Assembly (NCBI RefSeq): GCF_019059575.1
Contig: NW_024881591.1
Location: 248,001-312,000 of the forward strand
Source: Amphibalanus amphitrite
Taxonomy: Eukaryota > Arthropoda > Thecostraca > Balanomorpha > Balanidae
Length of the DNA: 64,000 nucleotides
Reading direction: 5' to 3'
Numbering within the stretch: the stretch's first letter is position 1; the number at the start of each line of letters is the position of its first letter. The translations under genes were made by a program, and so were the position numbers. Below are positions 34,275-44,710 of the stretch, piece after piece. The notes beneath the pieces are model-generated. The model was not told the origin of the DNA. It worked only from the letters and a program-made list of their open reading frames with translations, and did no database searches.

Positions 34275-35223
34275 GTCTCTTAAATTGCATGAGTTTCTTG
34301 AAAAACGCGTTGGCTCTGCATATTAGTTCGTGCAAACATAATCCATCAGCAGCGTCTTTTAGCGCATTGTCAAATGGTGTAACTCCACTGCTGCGAATTT
34401 GCAATTGTTCACTTAAGTATGCGTTTCCTGCGTTGAAATCTCCTAAAATTAATGTGGCAGTGGGTGTATGTCTTTGCGCCTGTAGCACGGCTTCCGAGAA
34501 ATTTCCAATGAAATTGTCTAATTTGTCAACTGGTTGGTTTGGTGGCAAATATAGACAGCATATGATTATAGTGAAAGCTTTAGTCTTTACTTTGACCCAA
34601 AGCCATTCATGGTTTCCTACTTCTAGATCTATTAACCTCTGCACAGGCAAAGACGAGTGAACATAGACTGCGACTCCCCCTCCATGTCTGGTTCTGTGTT
34701 TGGTTATTGGAGCGTGATATCCTTCAATTGCGTACAAACTGCTTGCAACAGTACAATCCAGTTTTGTTTCTGTTAGGGCCATGATTTTTATGTCGTTAGC
34801 GTTGATGAATTGGTGAAGCTCGTCTAACTTTTGCGTCGCTGTTATACTGTTGATATTTATATGTGAAACATTTAGAGCGTGTGAGATATTCGGCCCAGGA
34901 TTTGTTTCTACGCCACCTATAACAAGCAAGCTTTGCAAATTTTTGTGCTCCCCTAGGCGTTTCCAGTGTTTGTGTGTTGTATGGATGCTAAGAGTTATGT
35001 GACGTTTTCTTGTTTCTAGCGATAATAATTTAGTTCGCAGGTGATGTGGCCAGGATAGGATAAGATAGGATAGGATAGGATAGGAACTGTCTAGCGGCGA
35101 CGAGCGGACGGCGGCTGCTAATTTACGAGGCAGTAAAGTCAACGGCGTGTTCAGTCGGCGGGCGGGCGCGCCCGAGGGGGCGGCGACAGCTCCGGTGGAC
35201 TCGATCCGGTGTACGAAGCACAT
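34240..35223 (-). CDS. Non-LTR ORF2 N-terminus: 2A-like motif and AP endonuclease
   Basis: The frame from ATG 35223 encodes a 2A-like GGVETNPGP (about residues 103-111) followed by an apurinic-type endonuclease: NVSHININSI, TETKLD (catalytic Glu), GGVAVYVHS and LILGDFNAG. The endonuclease would nick target DNA during target-primed reverse transcription. A (TAGGA)n simple repeat at 35055-35085 lies within the 5' codons. It is out of frame with the next part at 34240-34274. Confidence 0.85.
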   Translation of the reverse strand: MCFVHRIESTGAVAAPSGAPARRLNTPLTLLPRKLAAAVRSSPLDSSYPILSYLILSWPHHLRTKLLSLETRKRHITLSIHTTHKHWKRLGEHKNLQSLLVIGGVETNPGPNISHALNVSHININSITATQKLDELHQFINANDIKIMALTETKLDCTVASSLYAIEGYHAPITKHRTRHGGGVAVYVHSSLPVQRLIDLEVGNHEWLWVKVKTKAFTIIICCLYLPPNQPVDKLDNFIGNFSEAVLQAQRHTPTATLILGDFNAGNAYLSEQLQIRSSGVTPFDNALKDAADGLCLHELICRANAFFKKLMQFKRLDIHELYRNNH

Positions 35224-35327
35224 CGGCGCACACTGGGCCGGTGGCCCGGAAAAGTGCTAGAAATTATCTGTGATTGAGTTGTTGATCTCAGTGACAAGCA
35301 AACATGCTTAAAACGAAGTGGGACTGC

Positions 35328-36940
35328 TTAACCCTCGCCGGACCTATTGTCGGACCCCCCACCCCCTCGGCCGGACGAGGGGGGAGGGTTGGTACGACCC
35401 CTTTTCGCCGTTTCTCCCCGAATGGAGCTAGAGCCTCGCGGAAAAAACAAGCGTGTGCGCCGTTTCAAGACGGAACGATTGATACCCGATTTTAAGGTCC
35501 CAGGTCAACCGGTAACCTCTGAGGTGAAGTCAGAAAGCCCAAGGTAGGGTTTAGTTTTTGGTAAGTAATTTCGCAAAAAATGGCCGAAGAGCAGCGATTT
35601 TGGCACCATCGTGTTCGCCTGGCTCAGGCGCGTCGAATGGTATACTTTTTGTCCGGGTGAGGTCAACTTAAGGTGTTGACCTCGAGTCAAGGTCAGGTCA
35701 GAGCCCCTCAGGCCACGAACTTAATCGAAAGAAGTCGTATTGCATATCATTCGATTCGGGAGGTCGTTCCGAGTCCATTGGTGGCTTTCCCGAGTCGCTG
35801 GCTCAATTTGATCATGAGTTATTGACGAGAAACTCCTATGACCGTAGTGACGTCATAAATGACGTCACGGAAGGTCAAAATGCAAAAGTAAAGCATCGGA
35901 TCTTGCAAGGAGTGCATGAAATCACGATTCCGTGTGCTTGAGATAGTTTGAGATCATTCCATGCGCAAAAACAACAGTTTCCTTATTTCCCCATTTACTT
36001 TTAATGGTGAGGTCACGTGACCTCGAAGAGTAGCAGGCATTAGCAAAAATTGCGAGTAGGGCATGACAGAAAGATGATTAGTGGTTTGTATGGCATGGTC
36101 ATTTTTAGCGGCTCGAAATGTCATTTCTCAAAAAGTCTAACTAAAGAGCAAGTTGTTGTTGATTATCACTGACTTGTGTTTGGGGGTTAATAATGACTGA
36201 ATTTTTGAGTTTAGCCCAATTTTTTGACAGCATTGTGTGCGTTGATCAATTCTAAGCTCAGGGACATATATTTTATTCTGATTATACGCGTTTGTTTTTC
36301 ACAACTTCCAGCGCTTTAAAGAGCGCCGGGCCTTCAGTAGAGTGGCGAGGTGACAATTGCCCCTACATCATGTGGTTTACTGGCGCATATCTCGAAAAGT
36401 AGCAGGGAAAAGCAGCAAAGCACCTATATGAAACGAAAGATGAGTAATCAGAGGCTAGTATAAAATGTTCATTTTTAGCCGCTCGAAATCACATTTTTAT
36501 AAAAGTCCAATTAAAAAATTAGATATGATTTTTAATTACGTCTTGCAGCTGCTTGCAAAAAGCTAGCTTATCTTGCAGAAAAGCGATGCAATATGTAAGA
36601 ATGATGTTGGCACAGTGAACAACAGTGCCCTGGACTAGTCTGACAGGAAATTTCGTTCAAAACGACGATTGGTCAGCTAATAAATTACCACTAAAGATCA
36701 TCATGAAAATCGTCAAATGTGGTGGCCACTAGAGAGTCTAAATTGTCTTGTGTTTGGTGACAACTGACGACCTCAATTTTGGCCTTAGGGAAAAACTGGC
36801 ATCGGAATCGTATTCTTCGATCAATTTGGGATTAAATGATACCTATTTTCTTCATATTGCGGACAGTCAGTTAGGATGAATTTCTAGCGCTTTTTCGGGC
36901 TGCCGGCCTACAGTGCGGCGGTGGCGGCGGGCCGCGCTGC
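35328..36940. mobile_element. AGGTCA-rich TTAA-family element (copy d)
   Basis: The left end TTAA-CCCTCGCC (35328) is followed by a hairpin with arms CCCCTCGGCCG/CGGACGAGGGG. The interior with AGGTCA hexamers and GAATGATATGC motifs matches 43060-43620 in reverse. The right end is degraded; no TTAA end was found near 36940. It lies between ORF1 and ORF2 of the non-LTR element. Confidence 0.6.
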
Positions 36941-37794
36941 AGTGATTATCAAATTATATGCTTGAAACATGGTAATGACAGAACGTTATAATAATCAACA
37001 ACATATACAAGCAAAATGACAACAACAATACCTACGACGTAAAAAAAAACATGATAACGAAGGAAACGAAACGTAAACATAAAACGACATAAACGGAAGT
37101 GACAGGGAACATTGCTACGACTGATGATTGAGTGAAACCCCACGTCTATACCACCACACACACCCCGATCCCCGCCCGACCCCACCGCAATCCCCAGCAG
37201 GCAGCACGAGCCACCGACCGCGGCCGCCAGCACCCGCCCGCGTCACATCCCAAGTCCGGCTACAAGGCAGCGCCCGTGCCCACACCCGACACGGTGCCTC
37301 GGCAGCAGGGCACATCGGCCAGCAGGTCCGACTGAGGAGCGCGGCGGTGTCACAGCCCAGCCCACCGGCTGACAGCAGTATGAGCAGCGTCAGACGCCAC
37401 CAAAGTTCACGTGCACCGGGTCGCCCCGCCCGGTCAGCCAGACAGTCGGGGCAGCCGACCGCTGCCTCCGGCGTCCGTGGGATGCGCTCGGGGCTACAGA
37501 CAGTCCAGACCGACCGGTCGCACTGTGGCACGGACACGGTCAAGGCTCCACACGCTCCCGGACTGTAGAGTGGCCGGTTTTGCGGCCCAATACCCAACCC
37601 GAGAGTTCACACACATGACACAGTCTCTGATCCGACTAACCTTATCGATAGGCGCCTTTCTCACGGGGCACCGGAATGCTGCGTCCAGAGAGGGCTGCAG
37701 TCGGAGATCGTCCCGCTGAGATGCGTCAGCTGCCCGACGGCGTCAGCGGCGTCGCGAGGGCCGTCGGGCAGGGAGACCGACAGGGCGCATCGGA
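36941..37794. other. Non-LTR ORF1-ORF2 spacer, unassigned frame
   Basis: A minus-strand frame (37115-37597) has a hydrophobic RLTLLILLSAG stretch and many Cys residues. It lacks a recognisable domain. It may be remnant spacer or a decayed ORF. Confidence 0.35.
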
Positions 37795-38571
37795 TCACTG
37801 GGAAGTCCGGGCCGCCTGCTGACGGGTGACCCGGCGCCCGACTCCCGCCCCGGCGCCGCCCGCCGACTTCGATGCGCCGGCCGCCACATCGCGCAGCTGA
37901 ACGCCAGCGTGTTTCTCCAGGTCGTCGATGGACTTGATGATCCTGGTTGGTCCGTTCTGGGAGACGCGGATCTTCAGCCGTCCGACATCAGACCAAGCTG
38001 CTGAGATCTTATTGGCTTTTTTCAGCTGTCTGGCTTGGAAAAGCAAATGCTGGTTTGCACGAGTTAAATTGTCCGACAGGAAAACTTTACCAGCAGTTTC
38101 GGCTGAGACACTTGACCCTGGTACAGGGCGTGGCTTTCTAAGCTCTCTGCGAGCGTTATATAGCTCCTGTCGCGCCTTGAATGAGGTGAAACGCACGATT
38201 ATTGTGCGTTCCTTACCGGGCCTAGCAGTCCCGCCGATGCGATGAGACGTGTCTATGTCGTGTGGGGAGATATTTACACCCGCCAGCTTGGCTGTGTCCA
38301 TAACCAGTCGGTTTGTTTCCTCGTTCGCACCTCCCTCAGGGATCCCAGTTATGTTGAGACACAGACGTCTGGAATACTGTTCTAGATCATTCAGTTGCTC
38401 TCGTGTCTCCTTTAGCTCTTCCTTTAGTTCCTGGATCTCCGCGTCCTTTTGAGCTAGTGCTTCTCGAACGGCTGCCGTGACAGCTTCCTTCACTTCTGTG
38501 CGGAACAGATCCTGGAAAGCTCCTTCTTTGAGTGCACTGATCAGTGCACGCTTCACACTGTCCTCGTCCAT
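37795..38571 (-). CDS. Non-LTR retrotransposon ORF1 protein
   Basis: 258 codons, ATG at 38571, stop at 37795, apparently intact. Residues about 15-70 form a coiled coil (KDAEIQELKEELKETREQL) leading into the conserved LEQYSRRLCLNITGIPEG. Next comes an RRM-like domain (SHRIGGTARPGKERTIIVRF) and a C-terminal part with KVFLSDNLT and VGRLKIRV. The tail is Gly/Ala/Arg-rich. ORF1 proteins of this type bind the element's RNA as trimers. The GC-rich leader to 38743 would be the 5' UTR and internal promoter. Confidence 0.85.
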   Translation of the reverse strand: MDEDSVKRALISALKEGAFQDLFRTEVKEAVTAAVREALAQKDAEIQELKEELKETREQLNDLEQYSRRLCLNITGIPEGGANEETNRLVMDTAKLAGVNISPHDIDTSHRIGGTARPGKERTIIVRFTSFKARQELYNARRELRKPRPVPGSSVSAETAGKVFLSDNLTRANQHLLFQARQLKKANKISAAWSDVGRLKIRVSQNGPTRIIKSIDDLEKHAGVQLRDVAAGASKSAGGAGAGVGRRVTRQQAARTSQ

Positions 38572-38748
38572 GGTTCACAACAGCGCAGCCGCCGCCGCCG
38601 CCGATCAATCACAGCACAGCCGTCAGCTCTATCAGCGCCCCGACTCGCCCCCGCCGCACCGCACCGAAACGCACACGGGACTCGGCGGGTAGTGGGCGAG
38701 AGCTCGCGCGCACGTCCGACCTCGGCGGCGGCCACAGGTCAACTTTTT

Positions 38749-39526
38749 AAATGTCTAGTGACGATTAACAAACTGTTAAACGTCTAGTAGACATTTCTGC
38801 CATTTTACCGTCTTGTTGTTTTCACCAGTATGCGCAGGGACACGCAATGAAACATCATTTTCCTTTTCTTTCTTAGTTCTATTTTGGACTTGATCTTCAA
38901 TGTACCCGTCAATTTCAGACCGATCTCATTGTTTGGACCGTTTTTCAAAGCTTCATCTGTCTCTGCTTCTCTTTGTCTCTGGCTCTGCTGAAATATGTCG
39001 TATTTTTATATAAAATGTATTTTTTACCGTACAGTCCCCGAAAGGAATCAGCGGTACGGGATGAAATCATTAAACCGCTCGTAGGTAGAAAAATTATTCA
39101 AACGTCTCGCTTATCGGCTCCACATTTAAAAGATGTGTTCTACCTACTCGCGGTTTAATATATGTATATTATCTCGCACCGTAAACATTGCTTCACGTGC
39201 AAAAAGAGAAAATTATCAGATGTCGCTTAACGTCTCGCCTATCGGTTCGACGTTTAAAAGATTTGCTCTACCTACTCGCAGTTTAATATAAGGCGATACG
39301 TTTATTTTTCTACCTACTCGTGGTTACGTTTATGCCGTACCGCCGATATCTTTCGGGCCTATAGGTAAAAAATATATTTTATATAAAAATAGAACATACT
39401 TCGGACTAGACGAAATGTCTAAAAGACGTTTAACAATTTGTTTATCGTCTAGACGTTTAACAAATAAGTTACACGACATCTGATAATTTTCTCTCTTTGC
39501 ACGTCCTACGGTGCGGGATAATCGTC
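38749..39526. repeat. Foldback element, right portion and CGTAGGTAGAA repeats
   Basis: Continues the foldback sequence broken at 28142. It contains AAACCGCTCGTAGG...CTCGCGGTTTAA units at 39066-39155 and 39230-39290. A copy of 27855-28080 (CGTACCGCCGATAT through GTGCGGGATAAT) occupies 39335-39522. No gene. Confidence 0.65.
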
Positions 39527-39532
39527 CCTTAA

Positions 39533-39715
39533 GCCTGAAACAGACTCTTTCCGCAGTCAGGAAATCGCACGCGAGAGCCTATTCAAATACATGGAAGCAC
39601 GCTCGCATCAATCGCACGCACCTCCCGCAAGCGATTGATGCGAGAAGAATTATAATGTATTGGAATAGGCTCTCGCATGCGATTTCCTGAACGCGGAAAG
39701 AGTCTGTTTCAGCCT
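39533..39715. mobile_element. 183-bp palindromic MITE with TTAA flanks
   Basis: Ends GCCTGAAACAGACTCTTTCC and its near complement, arms about 80 bases, TTAA at 39529-39532 and 39716-39719. Non-coding; piggyBac-type target inferred. Confidence 0.7.
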
Positions 39716-39960
39716 TTAAAGGATGGAGCACGTCAAAAGTGCCTCAAGGATTCGTTGATCGTAAAAATAGGTAAAGGTCGCAATCGATTCCTCGAGTCAA
39801 TATCAAGCCACAGCCTCGGGTTCCAGAATCATAATATATTTAAAGCTCATCCAGACAATCACTGGTTTTTCATGTGCTCGCGTCAACAATATGGGCAAAA
39901 GACACTTAGATAACCGGTAAAAGACACGATATGGGTAAAAGACACTTAAAACATGTAAAA
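39716..39960. other. Dispersed-repeat fragment, no gene
   Basis: 39735-39835 matches the GTCAAAAGTGCCTCAAGG unit of 27110-27240 and 59630-59995. Two GGTAAAAGACAC motifs follow at 39916-39946. Confidence 0.45.
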
Positions 39961-40916
39961 CAAAAGTGGGAGTGCTAAGATCACAATAAAAGCTCCTGTG
40001 CGTACATATATGTGCGTTCACCGCCGCGCCGTGCTCAAGTACCTGGGGCATTCCACGATAGATCGTACCACTTTTTTCCAATTTGACACCCTCATCTCTC
40101 GGAATTTGACGAGAATTGGTCTCAGGGGTAATCAGGGGCTCTGAAGCCACCTGTAACAATTTCAGGCTTATCAGATAAGTATTTTTTGAGTTATGATGTA
40201 TAACATTTTTTGGATCTTGCTTTGCAGCGCTAAGTTTGGCGGGCTGTAACTCTAAGACGGATTATTCAAATGCCAAATGTTATATAACATTGAACTTGCA
40301 ATGAAACAGAGATTAATATGTATTTTTGAAATTTCGAAAAATACGCTATTTTTGATATATGACATATCGAGTTTTCTTTCATTTGTATTTTTTGGACTTT
40401 GGGACCAATTTCTTTTTTAATTTTTATTTCTTTAGAAAAATATTTGGCTCATTGTTAAGAAGTATGCAAAAAATTAGGAAGGTGTTCTTTCTATAAATGT
40501 ATTTATTTTACGTCACGATAACGGTTTCGAATAGTGATTTCGGGAGGGGAGCTTACAAATGGCGTGGTAAAGCTGCCTAGTGACATCACGGGTTACTGAA
40601 ATTTCAAATTAAGTCTGAGTCATCTGAAAAAAGTGAAAAGAGGGTTCATCCAACCCTCTGTCCTATAAGCGCGAGGGTGAAAAAGGCTGTTTGGTTCTGA
40701 CATTGTTTTGGACGCCAATGACCATAGCTGTCCGAGATGAAAGTTGCAGGACGCATACATGGTATCCTCCAGAGGTCTCACAACTTGTATATCTGGGATT
40801 TTTTTCAAGGTTACATGAGGTCAGGTCGGTCACGTGACATCACTGTTATAAATCAATGGGGAAATGTAAAAAACTGTTATTTTGGCGCCGAGAATAATCT
40901 AAAACTATCCCACGTA

Positions 40917-43041
40917 GGGGAAGCCGGGGGAAGCCCGGGTGCGGGGGAAGCCCGGCCACCCCGTTTCCGGCTAAATTATTCACAATAAAATGCTCAACTG
41001 TTTGTCCTTTCAGCGTGGCAGCTAAGGTAACGCCAGCAAAAAAGTTAAGGCTGACAAAAATTGCATATTGTTAAAGTTATAGCGCAAAAATGATATTTTA
41101 AGGGTTTTTAGCTAAAAAGTGAGATATGTTGCACTGTTAATGTTATACCATACAGTACTACTATTTATACGAATGTTATGTAAGGACCGTTTAAGTGTTT
41201 GTAGTGAGGGGTGACGAGGCAGGCTGGCTTAAGTATGACATTTTTTCGAATATCGCTGTTCTAAAATAAAAATTAGCACATTGGGGTAATCCCGGGCGAG
41301 TGACCAAGCTTACCCCCAACCGAGAGCAATGCCACTAAACCACTGTTTTCCATGAGATAATAAGTACTGAGCAGGTTTGGTTTACACCTAGATCAAAGAT
41401 AAATTTCGAAAATAAACATGTTATCATAGACAAAGCCAGTCATGTCACTTAAGGTCAACTAGGGTCAAACTACGTTTTTGCAGATAACGCGACAGACAAT
41501 GAAGCTAGAGCTTCAAAAATGGTGTCGTTGTGTTCTTCTTCATCAGCCGAGTCGAATGATATGCAATATGATGCATTAACCCGCGCACCGACGGGGGGGC
41601 GGATATCCGCCCCCCCCCCTGAGGTTTTTCGCGAATAGCGGGAAAACCGCGGCGCTACGCGCCGCGAAATTTGGTACGACTATTCTCTCATCAATTTTAC
41701 ACATGGTGTGCAAGTTTGAACCTCCTAACTTTTAAGGTCAGGTCACCAGGTCACTTTGAATGACCCAACCTCAAGTCACTTTTTTGCAACTTTGTCACCG
41801 TGCCAGAGCTACAGTAGATGTCGGAGGCCTTTGAAAGTCGCAGGATGTTATTAGATCATTAGTAGCTACAATTTGTATATCTCAGAATTTTGATATCGGT
41901 GACCTAAGGTCAGGTCAATTTCTCGACCTCCCCATTATAAGTCAATGGGGGAAAAATCAACTCCCTGTTTTTACCACTAAAACGGGTCGGAATGGCCCCA
42001 TAAACCATACATGACCTCATATACGATCAACCTTCACTACCTTGAGGTCTGTTTTGCTGTTGGGCAGCTGTAAGGTCATGTGACGTCACCAAAGGTCACC
42101 AGCGGTTTTTTAACAATAACTCCGTACAGGAACAAGATACAGCCGCGCGGATGGTCTCATTGTGTTCAGCTCGTCAAGGCGCATCGAATGATATACATGA
42201 TGACCTTAAGGTCACGTGACCTGAGGTCAACCTTTGACCTTGACCTTTCGAGGTCAACATATATATCATTCGATGCGGATTGACGAGAGGATCACGATGC
42301 TGCCCTTAGTTTGTTCCTATATTGACTAGTTCGAAAGTTATTCGAGAAAAACTCTCTCCATACCTAGCGCCGCCATTTTGACTTTTTTGACCCCTGTGAC
42401 GTCATCTTTGACCTGACCTGAAAATGACCTTAGTAAAAATTGTAGACCTTGTCCGTGCGTATCCCTTGCCGTTTACCGCTTGTCGCTATCTTGCTTCGTT
42501 CTCGAGATCTCAGGGGGGGGCGGTCATCCGCCCCCCCCCCCCGTCGGTGCGAAGTTGGCGCAGACCCCCGTCGGTGCGCGGGTTAAGGTAAAAAGAAAAA
42601 GAAATTTTAAGGAATTTTGAAATACACATTTTTTTGTCAATTTTGCATCACGATTTTCATCGACCTGTACTGTATATGTAGTAGACGCTAGCTAAAATAC
42701 CAGTAGTGACATAAACTCTAAGATGTCCAGAGCTAATCAGTACTTTAATATTTCACTTTCCGTTAATATTTGGAAAACACATAATGGTTTCATCAACTCG
42801 TTGTAAAGCGCTGGGGAGGTGGCCGGCGTTACCCCTATGCCGGGCTTACCCCAGAAAAATCAACACTTTTTTTAAAACTCGATTTTCTCAACCTTATACT
42901 TATTCCACGAAACCGAATTTTTGGGAAAACACGGCCAATGAACTTAGCTAGCTAGCAGGATATCAACATTTTATACAGCACGTATGGTATGTAATAAAAA
43001 TGAAAAAGAGCTTACTATGCCGGGCTTCCCCCGGCTTCCCC
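40917..43041. mobile_element. GGGGAAGCCGG-terminus element, copy A
   Basis: 22-bp inverted ends starting GGGGAAGCCGGGGGAAGCCC with TA on both flanks (40915-40916, 43042-43043). The sequence is nearly identical to the outer parts of copy B (44713-52529). Non-coding. Split by the TTAA-family element 41576-42586. Confidence 0.85.
41576..42586. mobile_element. AGGTCA-rich TTAA-family element (copy e)
   Basis: Runs from TTAA-CCCGCGCACCGACG to CGTCGGTGCGCGGG-TTAA. The copy-B sequence at 45362-45375 is the empty site (ATGCA-GTAA-GGTAAA), proving the boundaries and the 4-bp target. Hairpins GGGGGCGGATATCCGCCCCC (left) and GGGGGCGGTCATCCGCCCCC (right) lie just inside the ends. AGGTCA/TGACCT hexamers fill the interior. 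Confidence 0.9.
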
Positions 43042-44078
43042 TACATGGTATCGTGATTTCATGCACGCCTTGCAAAGTCCAATGCTTTACTTTTGCATTG
43101 TTAACCTCGCGTGACGTCATTTATGACGTCACTAGGGTCGTACGAGTTTTTCGTCAATAACTCCCGATCAAATGGAGCTAGAGAGTCGGGAAAGACACCA
43201 ATGGACTCGGGAAGACCTTCCGAATCGAATGATATGCCATATGATACCCTTTGCCCAGCTTCGTGACCTGAGGGGCTGTGACCTGACCTTGACCCGAGGT
43301 CAACTACTTAAGTTGACCTCACCCTAGCAAAAAGTATACCATTTGATGCACCTAGGCTAGGCGAACACAATGATGCCAAAATCGCGGCTCTGCGGCCATT
43401 TTTTTGCGAAGTTATTTACTAAAAACCGAACCCGTAACTTCAGTCACGTGACCTGACCTCAGACGCTACCGGTTAACCTGAGACCTTAAAATTGGGTACC
43501 AATCGCTGCGACTTGTAACGGCACACACGCTCGTTTCTTCCGCGAGGCTCTAGCTCTATTAGAAGCGAAACGGCGTGCTGGGGTCGTATCAACCCCTCCG
43601 AAACCCATTTTGTTTGCGGGAAAATGAGGAACTTATAGAAAGAACACCTTTCTAGTTTTTTGCATGTCGATTTGCAATGACATGAAGTTTATTTTGAAAA
43701 AATAAAAACGTAAAAAAATTTGGTCCCAAAAGTCATTAGAGGCAAATGAAAAAAGATTAAGGTTTTTGCTCAACAATGAAATTTTTTCTTTGGAATTTTT
43801 AAATGGTTATATTAATTTTTGATTCATCGCAAGCTTAGTGTTGTTTACTTTTTGTTGGTTGCTTAACCCGTTCTTGAGTTATAGGCCATCAAACTCACCG
43901 TTACATACCGAAGTTAAAAAAATGTAATGCAATATAACTCAAAAAGTTTTGATCTGAGAAGTCTGATATTTTGCCAGGCGTCTTTGAAGCCTATGATAAC
44001 CCCTAGGACCGATTTTCATTAAAATCTGAGAGATGAGGGTGACGGGCCTGGTACGATCTATCGTGGAATGCCCCACCT

Positions 44079-44710
44079 ATTTCTTGACGGTCCCTCCGAA
44101 CGCCGATATGCGGGTCTCCCTAATGTCGCGCGGCATGGCATTGAACGCGCTGGCGGCTCGATAGGCAAACCTTCGCTTGCCAGACTCGGTTTTGACACGT
44201 GGCAAAACAAGAAGGTCATCCTGTCTGGTCGACCTCGATCTCACACTCAAACAGGCCAGCGGAGCAGCTCGGCTGTCCATGGGTCAGGACGGCTTTGATT
44301 TAACACAATGTGCGGTACATTACGAGGTCCTGGGCAGGTAACCAGTTCAACTCAGCCAGTACATCGCTTACGTGCTCACGTCTACGCCGTCCTGATACCA
44401 CTCTTGCACAAAAGTTAAGTAGTTTCTGCACACGCGACAATGAGTGAGCGGTAGAGTTTCCGTATACAGAAATGCAATAGCGAATCAGGGAAATCACTAG
44501 TCCATCCACGAGCGCTGGTAGTACCTCATGGGGGATACGATGTCTCGCATGACTGAGGCCGACCAATAAGCCAGTACACTTCGCTACCAACTGGTTGACA
44601 TGCGGTTCGTAAGTCAAGTGTCTGTCCATTACTACGCCTAAATTTTTGACTCGCGGAATCTCTTCTACAATCACACCGTTTACATTGATACACATTTTTG
44701 GTAGACCGAG
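44079..44710 (-). pseudogene. Second non-LTR ORF2: C-terminal domain
   Basis: Frame from 44710 leftward: KMCINVNGVIVEEIPRVKNL, GVVMDRHLTYEPHV, then a thumb-like region and LNFCARVVSGRRRREHVSD, LNWLPA. After a frame break, 44079-44280 has RFAYRAASAFNAMPRDIRET, the usual C-terminus of such ORF2 proteins. It joins the RT block at 52532 once the TA-flanked element is removed. Confidence 0.8.

Larger units (their letters stand above)
28143..38743 (-). mobile_element. CR1/L2-like non-LTR retrotransposon, full-length but interrupted
   Basis: Minus-strand element with ORF1 (37795-38571), ORF2 (35223 down to 28450) and a 3' (ATG)n tail (28149-28170). T-runs flank both ends (28143-28148 and 38744-38748), a likely target duplication. 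After removing the inserts 30142-33300 and about 35328-36940 it is near 5.8 kb, normal for the group. ORF2 has several frameshifts, so it is not active. Clade assignment rests on the two-ORF layout, the endonuclease plus RT without RNase H, and the 2A-like motif. Confidence 0.8.
40530..43625. repeat. AGGTCA-rich element (copy i), host of a nested transposon
   Basis: 43044-43625 is the reverse of 35390-35990 (copy d), including the TTTATGACGTCAC block and CCTCGCGGAA. 40530-40914 is its other side. The TTAA ends are not clearly preserved. Split by 40917-43041. Confidence 0.5.
40045..44074. mobile_element. GGGGCATTCCACG-terminus element, copy 2
   Basis: Terminal inverted repeats GGGGCATTCCACGATAGATC (perfect for 26 bp, then degenerate for several hundred) are flanked by ACCT on both sides (40041-40044, 44075-44078). 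It shares its first 13 bases and the 4-bp duplication length with 19662-22820. The inner part (about 40530-43625) is occupied by an AGGTCA-family copy and its own inserts. No transposase. Confidence 0.8.

Noticed and set aside
37115-37597. 160-codon Cys-rich minus-strand frame as a real protein
   Set aside because: Lies in the spacer between ORF1 and ORF2 of a retrotransposon and has no recognisable domain; kept only as an unassigned region.
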